In this document: one piece after another, positions 18,124-27,264 of the stretch
How the letters are laid out: each line of letters begins with the position of its first letter
Numbering within the stretch: position 1 is the first letter of the stretch
Source of the DNA: Deinococcales bacterium
GTDB taxonomy: Bacteria; Deinococcota; Deinococci; Deinococcales; JAAFIG01
Assembly (NCBI GenBank): GCA_013298595.1
Contig: JAAFIG010000011.1
Location: forward strand, 1 to 64,000
Direction of reading: 5' to 3'
Length of the DNA: 64,000 nt
Program-made: the position numbers and the translations under genes
The notes under the pieces: generated by a model
Told to the model about the DNA's origin: nothing
Database searches by the model: none
Seen by the model: the letters and a program-made list of their open reading frames with translations, nothing else

Positions 18124-18177
18124 TTACTGTCAAAGCTATTCCTGACTGAATAAATTCGGTTTTTAGATAGCAATATC

Positions 18178-19224
18178 TTACAAAGCAGCTAAACGCACTT
18201 TCTCGATTGGGTCTGTAGCTAATAATCGTAGAATCTCGAGACTGACCACGCGGTTTTGTGTCACCCAGTAGCGCACTTCGGCATCGGCATCCTTAGCTAA
18301 AATCTCAAGTACCTCGAGTGGTGCAGCGCTGTTGATAGCTAAACGAATTTTCACTTCTCGAGATTCATCTAAAGCCAGTTTTTGTAGTACCGCAGCACTG
18401 GTTTTTTTATTAGATGCCACTTCTCGGCGCACATCCCAAGAAGCATCTACTGCCAGTACCTCGAGAATTTCTGGTGTGGTATATGGGGCACGAATCACAA
18501 ATAATTTCAATTCCTCATTAGCACTTTTTACCCATTGCCATAATTCTTCTGGGCTGGCTTGCAAAATTTCTTTGTATTCTGGTCTGACCGCACCTGAAAG
18601 CAGCATTTGTTCTCGAGTGCTTTCAGGAACACGTTTGGTATCGTAAATCCAATTGCGTACCAAGGCGCTGTGCGGATAAAAAGCAAACTCCTCGAGAATA
18701 GTATTTGGTAGTCTAAAAAAGTGTTTGAGCAAAACCGTTGTCACCACTTCAGGTTCGGCATCGGTTAATAACTGCTCGAGAATATGCACAGGTGTCCTAG
18801 GCTGATTTGCCACAGCCACACGCACAATTTTAGCAGCATCCATAGCCAGTTGCTCGAGTACTGCAACAGGACAAAGGCTCTGCAAAGCCACCGCTTGGCG
18901 CACAGCCTCGTTTTTATGGAGTGCTAACCGCTCGAGAATATGAACAGGCGTACTTGGATTGGCTGCAACAGCTTTCACCACATCCCCGCGTTTATGCCCA
19001 CTCAAATACTCGAGCAAAACCACAGGCATTTTCTTATTGGCAGCTACCAATTTTTGCAATGTGGCATCTGAACTTCGCGCAAATTCCTCGAGCAGCACAG
19101 GCGGGATATGCGCTGATTTTGCAACAGCCTTAGCTAAATCGGGATGCAAACCCGCTAATTCACGCAATCGAGTTACAGACGTTTTTTTGCTTTTGGCTTC
19201 TTTTTTTAAGGCGACCAAATCCAT
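18178..19224 (-). CDS. LRV/HEAT-like repeat protein (paralogue 7)
   Basis: A 348-aa LRV solenoid, the most diverged copy. It keeps MDLVALKKEAKSKKTSVTRL and the EYLSGHKRGD unit, has a repeat-poor insert around residues 185-235 (HFFRLPNTILEEFAFYPHSA), then returns to canonical repeats. The start at ATG 19224 has TACAAT 6 bases upstream (leaderless); the open frame 12 codons further up is therefore unlikely to be used. It is separated from the main LRV run by the divergent membrane pair. Confidence 0.82.
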   Translation of the reverse strand: MDLVALKKEAKSKKTSVTRLRELAGLHPDLAKAVAKSAHIPPVLLEEFARSSDATLQKLVAANKKMPVVLLEYLSGHKRGDVVKAVAANPSTPVHILERLALHKNEAVRQAVALQSLCPVAVLEQLAMDAAKIVRVAVANQPRTPVHILEQLLTDAEPEVVTTVLLKHFFRLPNTILEEFAFYPHSALVRNWIYDTKRVPESTREQMLLSGAVRPEYKEILQASPEELWQWVKSANEELKLFVIRAPYTTPEILEVLAVDASWDVRREVASNKKTSAAVLQKLALDESREVKIRLAINSAAPLEVLEILAKDADAEVRYWVTQNRVVSLEILRLLATDPIEKVRLAAL

Positions 19225-19271
19225 GCAGTTATTGTATAAGCAGTACTGATGAGCTATCAAAAAGCAGCTCG

Positions 19272-19295
19272 GGTGAGGAACGCCTCACCACTACG
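19272..19295. repeat. REP-like hairpin
   Basis: GGTGAGG (19272-19278) / CCTCACC (19283-19289) with a 4-base loop, followed by ACTACGG. Same design and right flank as the hairpins at 5054 and 22926. It lies between two minus-strand genes. Confidence 0.5.
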
Positions 19296-19302
19296 GCACA
19301 TT

Positions 19303-20073
19303 TTAGAAAGCAGGGCTCATGCCACCATCAAAGTTAATCGCACAACCCGAAATATAAGCTGCTCTGGTACTGACCAAAAAAGCAATAAAATCGGCAAATT
19401 CGGCAGCTTGTCCCACTCGAGCTAACGGAATGTTATTCTCGAGTGGCAATTTAGCATATAAATTTTCCAAACTTTGATTATTTTGGGCAGCCCGACGCAC
19501 CCATTGGTCAGATTCAACCAGTCCAATCAGCACACCGTTGACTCGGATATTATCCTTGCCAAGGTCTTTGGACATGGCTTTCATCAGTGCCATACCAGCG
19601 GCTCGGGAAACAGTGCTTGGCATGCTGTTCGCCCCTGGAGTTTTGCCACCTGTAGCCAGAATATGCACAATACTGCCACCACCAACAGCCCGCATATGTG
19701 GCACAGCCAACCTAGAAAGTCGAATAGCAGCATAGAATTTCATATCTAAATCCTCTTGCCACTCGAGATCGGTGATGCTTTCAAAAGGTTTAGCTGCTGC
19801 CCGACCAGCATTATTAACAATTGCATCTATGCGACCAAAACGGGTCATGGTTTGGGTCACTAAATTTTCCAAATGCACAGGATTGGTCACATCGGTTTGC
19901 ACCGCCAACGCTTGCCCACCAATACTGGCAGCTACACTGGTTAATTTCTCGAGTCCTCGGGCGGCAATGACAACATTGGCACCTTCGGCAGCAAGGGTTT
20001 TAGCCGTTGCTGCACCAAGTCCATCGCTGCCGCCCGTAATGATAATCGTTTTACCTGTCAGTTGTAAGTCCAT
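19303..20073 (-). CDS. SDR-family oxidoreductase
   Basis: A 256-aa classical short-chain dehydrogenase/reductase. The cofactor loop TGGSDGLGAA (residues 14-23) takes the place of TGxxxGxG; NNAGR (NNAG motif) follows strand 4. The catalytic Tyr of YxxxK is not visible: the expected place reads STVSRAAGMALMKAMSKD, so Tyr is replaced (S-R-A-A-G-M-A) while a downstream lysine remains. The C-terminus ends with the usual ISGCAINFDGG. The missing tyrosine puts dehydrogenase activity in doubt. Substrate unknown. TAAATT lies 5 bases before the ATG. Confidence 0.88.
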   Translation of the reverse strand: MDLQLTGKTIIITGGSDGLGAATAKTLAAEGANVVIAARGLEKLTSVAASIGGQALAVQTDVTNPVHLENLVTQTMTRFGRIDAIVNNAGRAAAKPFESITDLEWQEDLDMKFYAAIRLSRLAVPHMRAVGGGSIVHILATGGKTPGANSMPSTVSRAAGMALMKAMSKDLGKDNIRVNGVLIGLVESDQWVRRAAQNNQSLENLYAKLPLENNIPLARVGQAAEFADFIAFLVSTRAAYISGCAINFDGGMSPAF

Positions 20074-20121
20074 AGTTTAATTTACCAAGTTTAAAACTAA
20101 GAAACTGCAATACAAAAACAA

Positions 20122-20147
20122 ATGGGCGCTCTTTTCCGAGCGCCCAT
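20122..20147 (-). terminator. Intrinsic terminator of amtB
   Basis: A perfect 10-bp stem ATGGGCGCTC / GAGCGCCCAT with a 6-base loop; on the minus strand it is followed by a T-rich run (TTGTTTTTG). It lies 24 bases after the amtB stop. Confidence 0.75.
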
Positions 20148-20170
20148 GCTTCAGGGAGTATGAAGCTTAT

Positions 20171-21574
20171 TTAATCACCAGCAACGGCTTTTGCATTGAC
20201 TGGCACGCTTAGTGTTACGCTCGAGCCAATTGAGCCTGCACCTGGTGTTACGCCGTACTCGCCGCCGTGATAACCAGATTCGCCGTGGTCGGCAAGGTCA
20301 AGACCTTGTTCTTCATCGCGGCTATCAGGACGTAAGCCCATAACAGCTTTGAGGGTATACATCAGAACTGCTGTGCCAACCGCCGCTAAAGCAGCAGCAA
20401 ATAACACACCACCCAATTGTTTGAGCATTTGTTCGCCATTACCTTCGATTAAACCACTGCCAAGGCTGTTGATACTCTTTTGGGCAAACACACCTGTTAA
20501 TAACGCACCTGTAATACCGCCAACACCGTGGCAAGCAAAAACATCGAGGGAATCATCTAAGTTTAAGCGGTTCTTGATTTGAATGGCAGTGAAGGAAACA
20601 CCAGCAGCAATTGCACCAATTGCCATGGCAGCCATTGGGCTAACAAAACCTGCAGCTGGAGTGATGGCAACCAAACCCACCACTGCACCTGTAGCCGCGC
20701 CCACAGCAGTTGCATGACCGTTTTTGAACATCTCGAGCAAAACCCAAGCAAACATGGCAACAGCAGCAGCGACATGGGTTGTGATAAACGCATTTGTAGC
20801 AAGATTTCCACCAGCAGCCACAGCGCTACCACCGTTAAAACCAAACCAACCGAACCAGAGTAAACCAGCACCAAGCAAAACAAAAGGCACATTGTGCGGT
20901 GCCATTGCAACACGACCAAAACCACGGCGTGGTCCAAGAATAATGGCTGCAACCAAAGCCGAAACACCAGCAGTGATATGCACCACAGTACCACCAGCAA
21001 AGTCCAAAGCACCCCACTTAAAGAGGAAACCATCGGGTGACCAAACTGCATGACAGACAGGTACATATACAACTAATAACCACAAAGCAATAAACACCAT
21101 GTAGGTTTTGAATTTCATACGTTCAATAATCGCCCCACTAATTAAGGCTGGGGTAATAATGGCAAACATCATTTGGAAAATCATAAATAAACTATTTGGA
21201 ATAGTTGGCGCAGTTGGATACGGTGCTGTGCCATCAATGCCATTTAAGAAAGCGTATTTGAGGCTACCAAGCACACCAGAAATCCAATTGGGGTCTTTAT
21301 CAGTGGTAAAAGCCAAGCTAAAACCAACTGTAATCCAGAGAATGGTTACGATACCAAGGGCAATATACGACATCATCATGGTATTCAACGCATTCTTAGA
21401 ACGCACCAAACCACCATAGAAAAAACCAAGAGCAGGTGTCATTAACATAACCAGCGCTGTCGAAACCAATAACCAAGCGGTATCACCTGTATCAGCAGCC
21501 CATTTTGCATCCTGTGCAAAAGCTAAACCCGAGAAAGCCAAAACCAGCGGTAAAACCATTTTCCAGTTTTTCAT
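20171..21574 (-). CDS. amtB: Ammonium transporter (Amt family)
   Basis: Ammonium channel of the inner membrane, 467 aa with an N-terminal signal-like helix (LPLVLAFSGLAFAQ) and eleven further membrane segments. Family marks include GFFYGGLVRSKNALNTMM, the ammonium-filter region, DFAGGTVVHITAG (with a pore histidine), and DVFACHGVGGITG near the C-terminus (second conserved histidine). The cytosolic tail is about 55 residues. The start at MKNWKMV (21574) has a G-rich ribosome binding site; the frame continues 41 codons upstream but that region is the promoter. It is divergent from the P-II gene, which regulates AmtB in known systems by plugging the pore. Confidence 0.97.
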   Translation of the reverse strand: MKNWKMVLPLVLAFSGLAFAQDAKWAADTGDTAWLLVSTALVMLMTPALGFFYGGLVRSKNALNTMMMSYIALGIVTILWITVGFSLAFTTDKDPNWISGVLGSLKYAFLNGIDGTAPYPTAPTIPNSLFMIFQMMFAIITPALISGAIIERMKFKTYMVFIALWLLVVYVPVCHAVWSPDGFLFKWGALDFAGGTVVHITAGVSALVAAIILGPRRGFGRVAMAPHNVPFVLLGAGLLWFGWFGFNGGSAVAAGGNLATNAFITTHVAAAVAMFAWVLLEMFKNGHATAVGAATGAVVGLVAITPAAGFVSPMAAMAIGAIAAGVSFTAIQIKNRLNLDDSLDVFACHGVGGITGALLTGVFAQKSINSLGSGLIEGNGEQMLKQLGGVLFAAALAAVGTAVLMYTLKAVMGLRPDSRDEEQGLDLADHGESGYHGGEYGVTPGAGSIGSSVTLSVPVNAKAVAGD

Positions 21575-21607
21575 GAAACCCCCTTCATGCGCTAAAACGC
21601 AATCGAA

Positions 21608-21643
21608 TGGCGGGAGTATAAACATGAGATTGCATGATGTCAA
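21608..21643 (-). promoter_or_regulatory. Consensus sigma-70-type promoter of amtB
   Basis: On the minus strand TTGACA (21638-21643), a 17-base spacer and TATACT (21615-21620) match the consensus closely. The start site would be near 21608, giving a 5' leader of about 34 bases. Just upstream lie TTTGTCA and TTTGACT-like direct repeats (about 21645-21660), a possible nitrogen-control operator. Confidence 0.65.
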
Positions 21644-21817
21644 GTCAAACCTGACAAAACGACCAAAAAACAGTGACGATTTAACATAGTTGAGCAAAAC
21701 ATGGAGTTATGTGTCAATATACTATGTCAAGTGTTCACAAAAAAACGTACACATTGCAAAATGCAAAACACCACAAAACCATGTAAACTGTGAAACACAA
21801 GAAAATTGGAGGAAATC

Positions 21818-22168
21818 ATGAAATTAATTACCGCTATTATCCGCCCCGAAAAACTCGACGATGTCAAAGCCGAGCTATTCAAAGAAGAAGTCACAGGACT
21901 GACCATTTCCCGAGTTTCTGGTCATGGTGGCGAAAAAGAACACCTCGAGACATACCGAGGTCGTCCATTGGTTTTTGAATTCCACGAAAAAGTTCGTCTC
22001 GAGATCGCTGTTTCTGAACCATTCGTGGAACGCACCGTGCAAGCCATTGTTCGCAGTGCCCGAACAGGCGCAGTAGGTGATGGCAAAATCTTTGTACAAG
22101 CCCTCGAGCGAGTTGTGCGTATCCGCACCGGCGAATCGGACAATGAAGCTTTAACACCTGTTACTTAA
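21818..22168 (+). CDS. glnK: Nitrogen regulatory protein P-II
   Basis: Small trimeric signal protein, 116 aa. The T-loop (SGHGGEKEHLETYRG) holds the tyrosine of the usual uridylylation site. The B-loop TGAVGDGKIF and the C-terminal RVVRIRTGE match the P-II signatures. It binds ATP, ADP and 2-oxoglutarate and controls ammonium uptake; the divergent amtB gene supports a GlnK-type role, though GlnB cannot be excluded. The start is ATG 21818 with GGAGG 7 bases upstream. Confidence 0.95.
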   Translation: MKLITAIIRPEKLDDVKAELFKEEVTGLTISRVSGHGGEKEHLETYRGRPLVFEFHEKVRLEIAVSEPFVERTVQAIVRSARTGAVGDGKIFVQALERVVRIRTGESDNEALTPVT

Positions 22169-22182
22169 ATCTTGAGTATTTT

Positions 22183-22219
22183 ATGGTCAGTGTATTAAAC
22201 ACTGACCATTTTTTATTTT
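22183..22219 (+). terminator. Intrinsic terminator of the P-II gene
   Basis: An 11-bp perfect stem ATGGTCAGTGT / ACACTGACCAT with loop ATTAA, followed by a T-rich run on the plus strand. Its end overlaps the stop region of the convergent gene at 22213. Confidence 0.85.
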
Positions 22220-22899
22220 TGACAATCTAAACGCACCCGCAAACTAGGGTTTGGTACAGTAAAATTCACGCCTTTAGCTCTGGTGCTATCCCCTATTGTT
22301 CTGCTTAACTCGAGCAAGAACTTGGTTGGGGTTTTGACAGCATTCTCGAGCGTACCAAATGGGTAATAAAACTTGATTTGATGTATTACTGAACCACCAG
22401 GTGGTAAACTGGCAAAAGTTATTTTTTGCACATCCAAACCATCTACACTCAAGGTGCTTGCGTCACTAAAAGCCAGTTGAATCCCCTGTCCAGTCCCATC
22501 AAAACCAGCATCCACTGGCATGATCGTAGCAGGCGAACCATTCTTCACCTCGAGCATCAAACCCCAACCCAATTTATCAGACTTAATCGCCTCGAGTTTA
22601 GTGGCTTTAATCCGCCAAACCCCATTAAACAAAGTCTCACCAAGGCAACCCTCGAGTGACGCACGTTGATTAGCCCCACCGACAAAACCAGGTAACTCGA
22701 GTTTGACATCAGTTTTAGACACCACAGCTTTCACGCCCGCTTTTTGCAGTGCCTCGAGCGGAATGTACGTTTTACCATTTTGCACAATCGCAGCAGCGTA
22801 AGGCTTACCGTTAATGCTGAGTTTAAGCGAACCCGAGGCAGCCCAAGCAACCAGACTCGAGCCGAGAATAACAGCAATAATTAGGAATTTATTTTTCAT
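22213..22899 (-). CDS. Secreted protein with copper-amine-oxidase-N-like domain
   Basis: A 228-aa protein exported by a signal peptide (FLIIAVILGSSLVAWAASG). Residues of about 25-70 (LKLSINGKPYAAAIVQNGKTYIPLEALQKAGVK) match the small stalk-like domain found at the N-terminus of copper amine oxidases and in many cell-surface proteins. The rest is beta-rich and includes a DUF4352-like look (WRIKATKLEAIKSDKLGWGLMLEVKN). It probably acts at the cell surface. The ribosome binding site is AAGGA, and the start chosen is MKNKFL. Confidence 0.75.
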   Translation of the reverse strand: MKNKFLIIAVILGSSLVAWAASGSLKLSINGKPYAAAIVQNGKTYIPLEALQKAGVKAVVSKTDVKLELPGFVGGANQRASLEGCLGETLFNGVWRIKATKLEAIKSDKLGWGLMLEVKNGSPATIMPVDAGFDGTGQGIQLAFSDASTLSVDGLDVQKITFASLPPGGSVIHQIKFYYPFGTLENAVKTPTKFLLELSRTIGDSTRAKGVNFTVPNPSLRVRLDCQK

Positions 22900-22925
22900 A
22901 GGATTTCCTTTCTTGAGTCTCACAA

Positions 22926-22951
22926 GGGCGAGGCGTGCCTCGCCCCTACGG
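22926..22951. repeat. REP-like perfect palindrome
   Basis: GGGCGAGGC (22926-22934), two bases, GCCTCGCCC (22937-22945), then CTACGG. A 9-bp perfect stem between the two minus-strand secreted-protein genes; it could also terminate the upstream gene. Confidence 0.55.
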
Positions 22952-22955
22952 TTTT

Positions 22956-24179
22956 TTATCCTCCGCAGCCAATGCCGATGTCTTCGATGTCTATTCCGAT
23001 GACAATATTTTGGGGGTTTGCGCCGTTGTTATCGGTAGTGATGAGTTCGTGGTAGCCGTTGGTGTTACCGTTGCGATCGAGCCAGAGCGAAGCGGTTCTG
23101 CCGCTTTGTAAACCGCATGGGGCAACATTGTTATTGACTTGCGAAACTTTGCTAATGGTGCTACCAAGTATTTTCCAGACTCCATCGCCATTCCAAGCAG
23201 CATCAAAGGCAATACTTCCATCAGATAAGTAATCGGCATGGTGCGTTGGACCTTTGGTTGTAATACTCGAGGGGGCGTTGCTGGGTGAAACCACAACCCT
23301 GAATCCTGTACCATTCGTACCGATTTCGCAGATGCTCGAGTTTCCCTCGCCAAAAGCCTGAGCGCCACAATCAAACAATACTTTAGTTCCATCGCTCGAG
23401 ATGGCGGGTTGATCGTTGTAATTCTGGGTACTGATTTGCGTAATTTGTACTGGCGCTGCCCAAGTGCTGCCTGTTTTGCGAATCGCCCAGAGATCAAAGT
23501 TATGAGCGCCACCATTGGCGGTGTAAATAATTGTGTTGCCGTCACTCGAGATGGCTGGGAAGCCTTGGGAATCCTGAATTGGGTTTGGAGCGCGAACCAA
23601 AGCGGCACTCGAGGGATTAGCACTGGGTGCAACAGCGAGGCAGTAACTTCCATCGCAAGCAGGGTCAAGATTCTGGGTCTCGAGGACAAGCCAATCGCCA
23701 TTGGGTGAAATGTTCAAGCGGCGCTCTGGTTTGCGTGCGCCAGTGGTGATGAGCGCCGATACATTCTCTGGGGTTACTCCTGCTTGGGCGCTCACGCGGT
23801 AAACACTGTTTTGGTACGTGTACGTGATTTTTCCTGAACTCGAGGGGTCAGGGTTGATGGTCAGGTTTTTGGTGGTTGAGGTGCTGAGTTTCCCATCCGA
23901 AACGGTTAAACCAACCGTGAAACTTCCTGCGGTGGCAAAAGTATGTGAGGTTGTAACACCTGTGCCTGTGCTGGTATCACCAAAGTTCCAAGTGTAGGTT
24001 AAGGCATCACCGTCTGGGTCACTCGAGGTGCTGGCATTAAAGTTCAGACTGGTACCAACTGTGGCAGGGTTGCTCGAGATTGTAAAAGCAGCGATGGGGG
24101 CGCGGTTCGTTAGGCTTGGGTTTGAGTTAGGGCAAGCAACGAGGAGAGCAGCCAGAATAATTGGGGATAGTCGTTTCAT
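22956..24179 (-). CDS. Lipoprotein with PKD and TolB-like propeller domains
   Basis: A 407-aa surface lipoprotein. The lipobox LLVAC is at about residue 16. One PKD domain (residues 26-110) carries the signature SSDPDGDALTYTWNFGDTS. The remainder (about 120-407) looks like a WD40/TolB-type propeller with repeated ISPNGDW, ISSDGNTIIYT, ISSDGTKVLFD and LSDGSIAFD units. Such proteins sense or bind cell-surface material; no enzymatic motif is seen. The ribosome binding site is AGGAG. Confidence 0.8.
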   Translation of the reverse strand: MKRLSPIILAALLVACPNSNPSLTNRAPIAAFTISSNPATVGTSLNFNASTSSDPDGDALTYTWNFGDTSTGTGVTTSHTFATAGSFTVGLTVSDGKLSTSTTKNLTINPDPSSSGKITYTYQNSVYRVSAQAGVTPENVSALITTGARKPERRLNISPNGDWLVLETQNLDPACDGSYCLAVAPSANPSSAALVRAPNPIQDSQGFPAISSDGNTIIYTANGGAHNFDLWAIRKTGSTWAAPVQITQISTQNYNDQPAISSDGTKVLFDCGAQAFGEGNSSICEIGTNGTGFRVVVSPSNAPSSITTKGPTHHADYLSDGSIAFDAAWNGDGVWKILGSTISKVSQVNNNVAPCGLQSGRTASLWLDRNGNTNGYHELITTDNNGANPQNIVIGIDIEDIGIGCGG

Positions 24180-24261
24180 AAAAACTCCTAACTAACGAAT
24201 GTTGATACGTTTGGCTTGAATTTCGTATTTACCAAGGCTTAGGTGAAAACCAAGCCGTGAC

Positions 24262-27200
24262 TTAGCGGAATTTGATACGTTTGACTTGCACCGAATACTG
24301 ACCTGTATTATCAGATCCTGTTCGGGCAAGTATGGCGTAACCAGTACCACCCACAGCAATACGCCGCTCTTCTTGATTTAATGCTGCACTGGCAATGATG
24401 GTTGTCCAAGCGTTGGCATCACTGGCTCGAGAAGCAAACAATGAAGTTGCATTTGGAGCGTTGGCTGGCACAGCCGCGAAAGAACTGACACCATCACCAT
24501 TGGCTGCGAAGGCTGCATCGAAAGTGAATACTGAAATGAGACTGAGTGTTTCGGGATTGCTCCAAGTTTTGCTGGCAAAACTATACCGCCTTGCAAGTGT
24601 AGCTATTAGTGGGTTTAAGTTCTGATACACCAAATTTGCATTGCCGTTTCCATCAACACCAAGTTGATGGTTTCGCCCTTCAAACCCCTGTTCAGGTTGC
24701 CAAGTGCTGGTTGCTGCGTCATAAGCTCGGATTCTTAGCCCTGCATAAGTGGGGCTGGGTGATTGGTTGATGACTGCCATCGCATTGCCATTACTACCAA
24801 ATTCGTATGTTCCAAACTCACTAGCGGCGTTACTAAAAAGAGTTGTGGCAGGATTCCAAGCGTCGTTAGTAGGATTGTACTGGCTTGTCAATACCGTCGA
24901 ACTGGCGTTTTCGTAAAAGAGGTGGATATTGCCATTTTGATCAAAGCGAGCGGAGCCGTTTCTATGCGCTCCAGCAAAAGTCTGGACAGTCCATGTGGAA
25001 TTGGATGCCTTAAACTGAGCAAAACGAATGCGTTTGTCACTAAATATGTTGACCACCTCGAGCCAAGTTGCCACAGCGTTGCCGTTTGCATCAATACGAA
25101 TTTGTGGGTCAGTCAGCGGATTTGTTGTCCCTGTATCTAAAGTTGCAGCAGCACTCCAAGCATTTGAACCACTGGTTTTTCGACTCCAACGGATTTCACG
25201 ACTGGCTGGGAGACTCCACAACGCGATTAAATCATTGTTTGGTGCAATTTCTAGTGCAGTTTGGGAGGCTACACCTTGACTTGATCGGGTTTCTAGGGTG
25301 TTGTTGACTTCCCAAGTGTTGCTCGAGCCATTGTAAGCACTTGCTTTGATGAAAGTACCATTTTGAGTTTCGTTCACCCAAAGCAACCCACCATTGCCAA
25401 GAGCGTTCATTCTCAACTGTTTTTGATTTGGTACGGAAAGCCCATCTGCACCAAAAGAAAACCGATTAAATCCTTGATCTAACGTTTGCCAAACGCCATT
25501 ATCGGTTGGTAAAACTTTCTTGCTTTCCACGCGAATTCGTAATGCTCCACTAAAGCCAGTAATGGGTCGAATCTCGAGAACGTGTTGACCACTGGCTAAC
25601 AATTGTGGCTCAAGAATCAGGGTGGTTGTGCCAATGCTTTCGGTGCTGATTTCGTTGCCTTGTGGGTTGATGACAACAGCCGTGCCAGTAAAACTCGAGC
25701 CTGCACTGCGTTCAAGCGTGATACTCACACCATTTGGACTGGTGCTGCTTTCAAAAGCAAAACGTGTGATCGAATTAATATTGCGAACCGAATCAAAAGG
25801 TAAATTGATGTTTTCGGTATCGGTGCGTTTCAAACGAATTTCAAAAGCTTCGCTCGAGCCAGCCACAAAGTTCTTCACCACACTGCCACAAAAAGCACCA
25901 CCTGCAATACAAGCCCTATAACGAATATTCACACCAGCAGGAACGGGTAACTCGAGACCACCTGTCATTGGCACATCGGCGGTTGCAGCATAGGCAGGTA
26001 GTTGCGGTGGGTCGGCTTGTGGGCGCAGACTTGAGCCTTGAGCGGGAATGGGTTTGTCAATTTCGGCAAGAAATTTGCAGTATGTGGCTTGTTCAAAAAT
26101 ACTGTCATACTGCCCCGGAACATCGTTGATACACTTGGGTTTTGGGCGGCTGGGAATAAAATTCTTATCTACATTCCACCAGCTAAAATGCGTCACCACT
26201 GCCTCAAGCGCCCTTGTTCCGCCACCAGCATCCACAACAATCCCCGAACCTTCTTGCACCCAATCGCCTGTTTGTTCGTTTAAGCTCCACAGTGGAATTG
26301 TATCGCCCAAATTAATCGGGCTGCCATCCAGATTGGTGTTGGCATACATCGGCAAGCGCACTTTGGCACTCGAGCCAGCTTTTAAGTTCAAACGCTGCCC
26401 GCCTTGCTCGAGCGCAAATTCGGTTGTGCCAAGCGAAACAATGCCTGTACTCGAGCCGTTGGCTTGCATTCCTTCAAAGCTACCCGGAAAGGCATTCTTC
26501 TCGAGCGGGTCGTTAATATCCACGGGTGATAAACTGACATTAACCGAACCCGTTACGGGTGTGCCATCGGGTTTGACCAAAGCATTGGCGGCTAACTCGA
26601 GTCGGGCATTGTCCGTGCCAGTGATCGTGCCACCCGTGCTGGCATTGAGTGGCTGGGCTGCGCTGCGAGCCATCAGCGTTGCCTTAAAATCAGCATTGCT
26701 GGCGTTCGATCCAATTGGAAACTCGAGAGCAGCGAAGCCTTCTGCGTATCCTGTTTTGTTCAACACCAAATTGATTGGAATGCCTGTTGATACGGATACC
26801 GTGACTTTGCCGCTGGCATCACTCGAGCCTAGGTTTGTTCCGTCCAGTGCAACACTGACACCCGCCAATGGTGCGCCCAAAGCATCGGTAATTGTCCCGA
26901 CCACACTTAAAGCTGCCCCAGCCACAATACTATTGGCAGTGACTGTAATGGTTTTCTCAAAACTCGAGACCCCACCTTTGCCATCGGCAGCAGTCAGTCG
27001 GGCAGTGAATGAACCAGCTTTTGTGTACATATGAGCAATACTCGAGCCGCCACCACGCACGCCATTGCCAAAATCCCAAGAGAGCGTTAAAGCATCGCCA
27101 TCTGGGTCAGAAGACGTACTCGAGAACCCAAGGGCAGTACCCGCTTGCACTGTGGTTGCCGAAGTGAAACCAGCGATTGGAGCTTTATTCTCCACAGGCG

Positions 27201-27264
27201 GAGTTGGCGGATTACTACACGCCAACAACAAAGCCAAACTACCAAGTAACAAAAATTGTTTCAT
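24262..27264 (-). CDS. Large PKD-domain lipoprotein
   Basis: A 1000-aa lipoprotein (lipobox LLLAC, Cys16). One PKD domain (about 28-110, STSSDPDGDALTLSWDFGNG) is followed by a carboxypeptidase-regulatory-like beta sandwich (about 118-195, GTITDALGAPLAGVSVALDGT). Residues 205-380 include NASTGGTITGTDNARLELAAN, which resembles a ZU5/autoproteolytic-type module. The C-terminal half contains propeller-like repeats (NDLIALWSLPASREIRWSRK, GNAVATWLEV). Adhesion or scaffold roles are plausible. The start overlaps the stop of the zinc-ribbon gene (ATGA), so the two are coupled. Confidence 0.8.
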   Translation of the reverse strand: MKQFLLLGSLALLLACSNPPTPPVENKAPIAGFTSATTVQAGTALGFSSTSSDPDGDALTLSWDFGNGVRGGGSSIAHMYTKAGSFTARLTAADGKGGVSSFEKTITVTANSIVAGAALSVVGTITDALGAPLAGVSVALDGTNLGSSDASGKVTVSVSTGIPINLVLNKTGYAEGFAALEFPIGSNASNADFKATLMARSAAQPLNASTGGTITGTDNARLELAANALVKPDGTPVTGSVNVSLSPVDINDPLEKNAFPGSFEGMQANGSSTGIVSLGTTEFALEQGGQRLNLKAGSSAKVRLPMYANTNLDGSPINLGDTIPLWSLNEQTGDWVQEGSGIVVDAGGGTRALEAVVTHFSWWNVDKNFIPSRPKPKCINDVPGQYDSIFEQATYCKFLAEIDKPIPAQGSSLRPQADPPQLPAYAATADVPMTGGLELPVPAGVNIRYRACIAGGAFCGSVVKNFVAGSSEAFEIRLKRTDTENINLPFDSVRNINSITRFAFESSTSPNGVSITLERSAGSSFTGTAVVINPQGNEISTESIGTTTLILEPQLLASGQHVLEIRPITGFSGALRIRVESKKVLPTDNGVWQTLDQGFNRFSFGADGLSVPNQKQLRMNALGNGGLLWVNETQNGTFIKASAYNGSSNTWEVNNTLETRSSQGVASQTALEIAPNNDLIALWSLPASREIRWSRKTSGSNAWSAAATLDTGTTNPLTDPQIRIDANGNAVATWLEVVNIFSDKRIRFAQFKASNSTWTVQTFAGAHRNGSARFDQNGNIHLFYENASSTVLTSQYNPTNDAWNPATTLFSNAASEFGTYEFGSNGNAMAVINQSPSPTYAGLRIRAYDAATSTWQPEQGFEGRNHQLGVDGNGNANLVYQNLNPLIATLARRYSFASKTWSNPETLSLISVFTFDAAFAANGDGVSSFAAVPANAPNATSLFASRASDANAWTTIIASAALNQEERRIAVGGTGYAILARTGSDNTGQYSVQVKRIKFR

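Noticed and set aside
21575-21697. 41-codon extension of amtB
   Set aside because: It overlaps a consensus promoter; the signal-like helix and the ribosome binding site support the start at 21574.
26048-27034. Long plus-strand ORF (328 aa) opposite the PKD lipoprotein gene
   Set aside because: Shadow of the minus-strand gene, which has a lipobox, PKD signature and repeat structure; the plus-strand translation is low-complexity.
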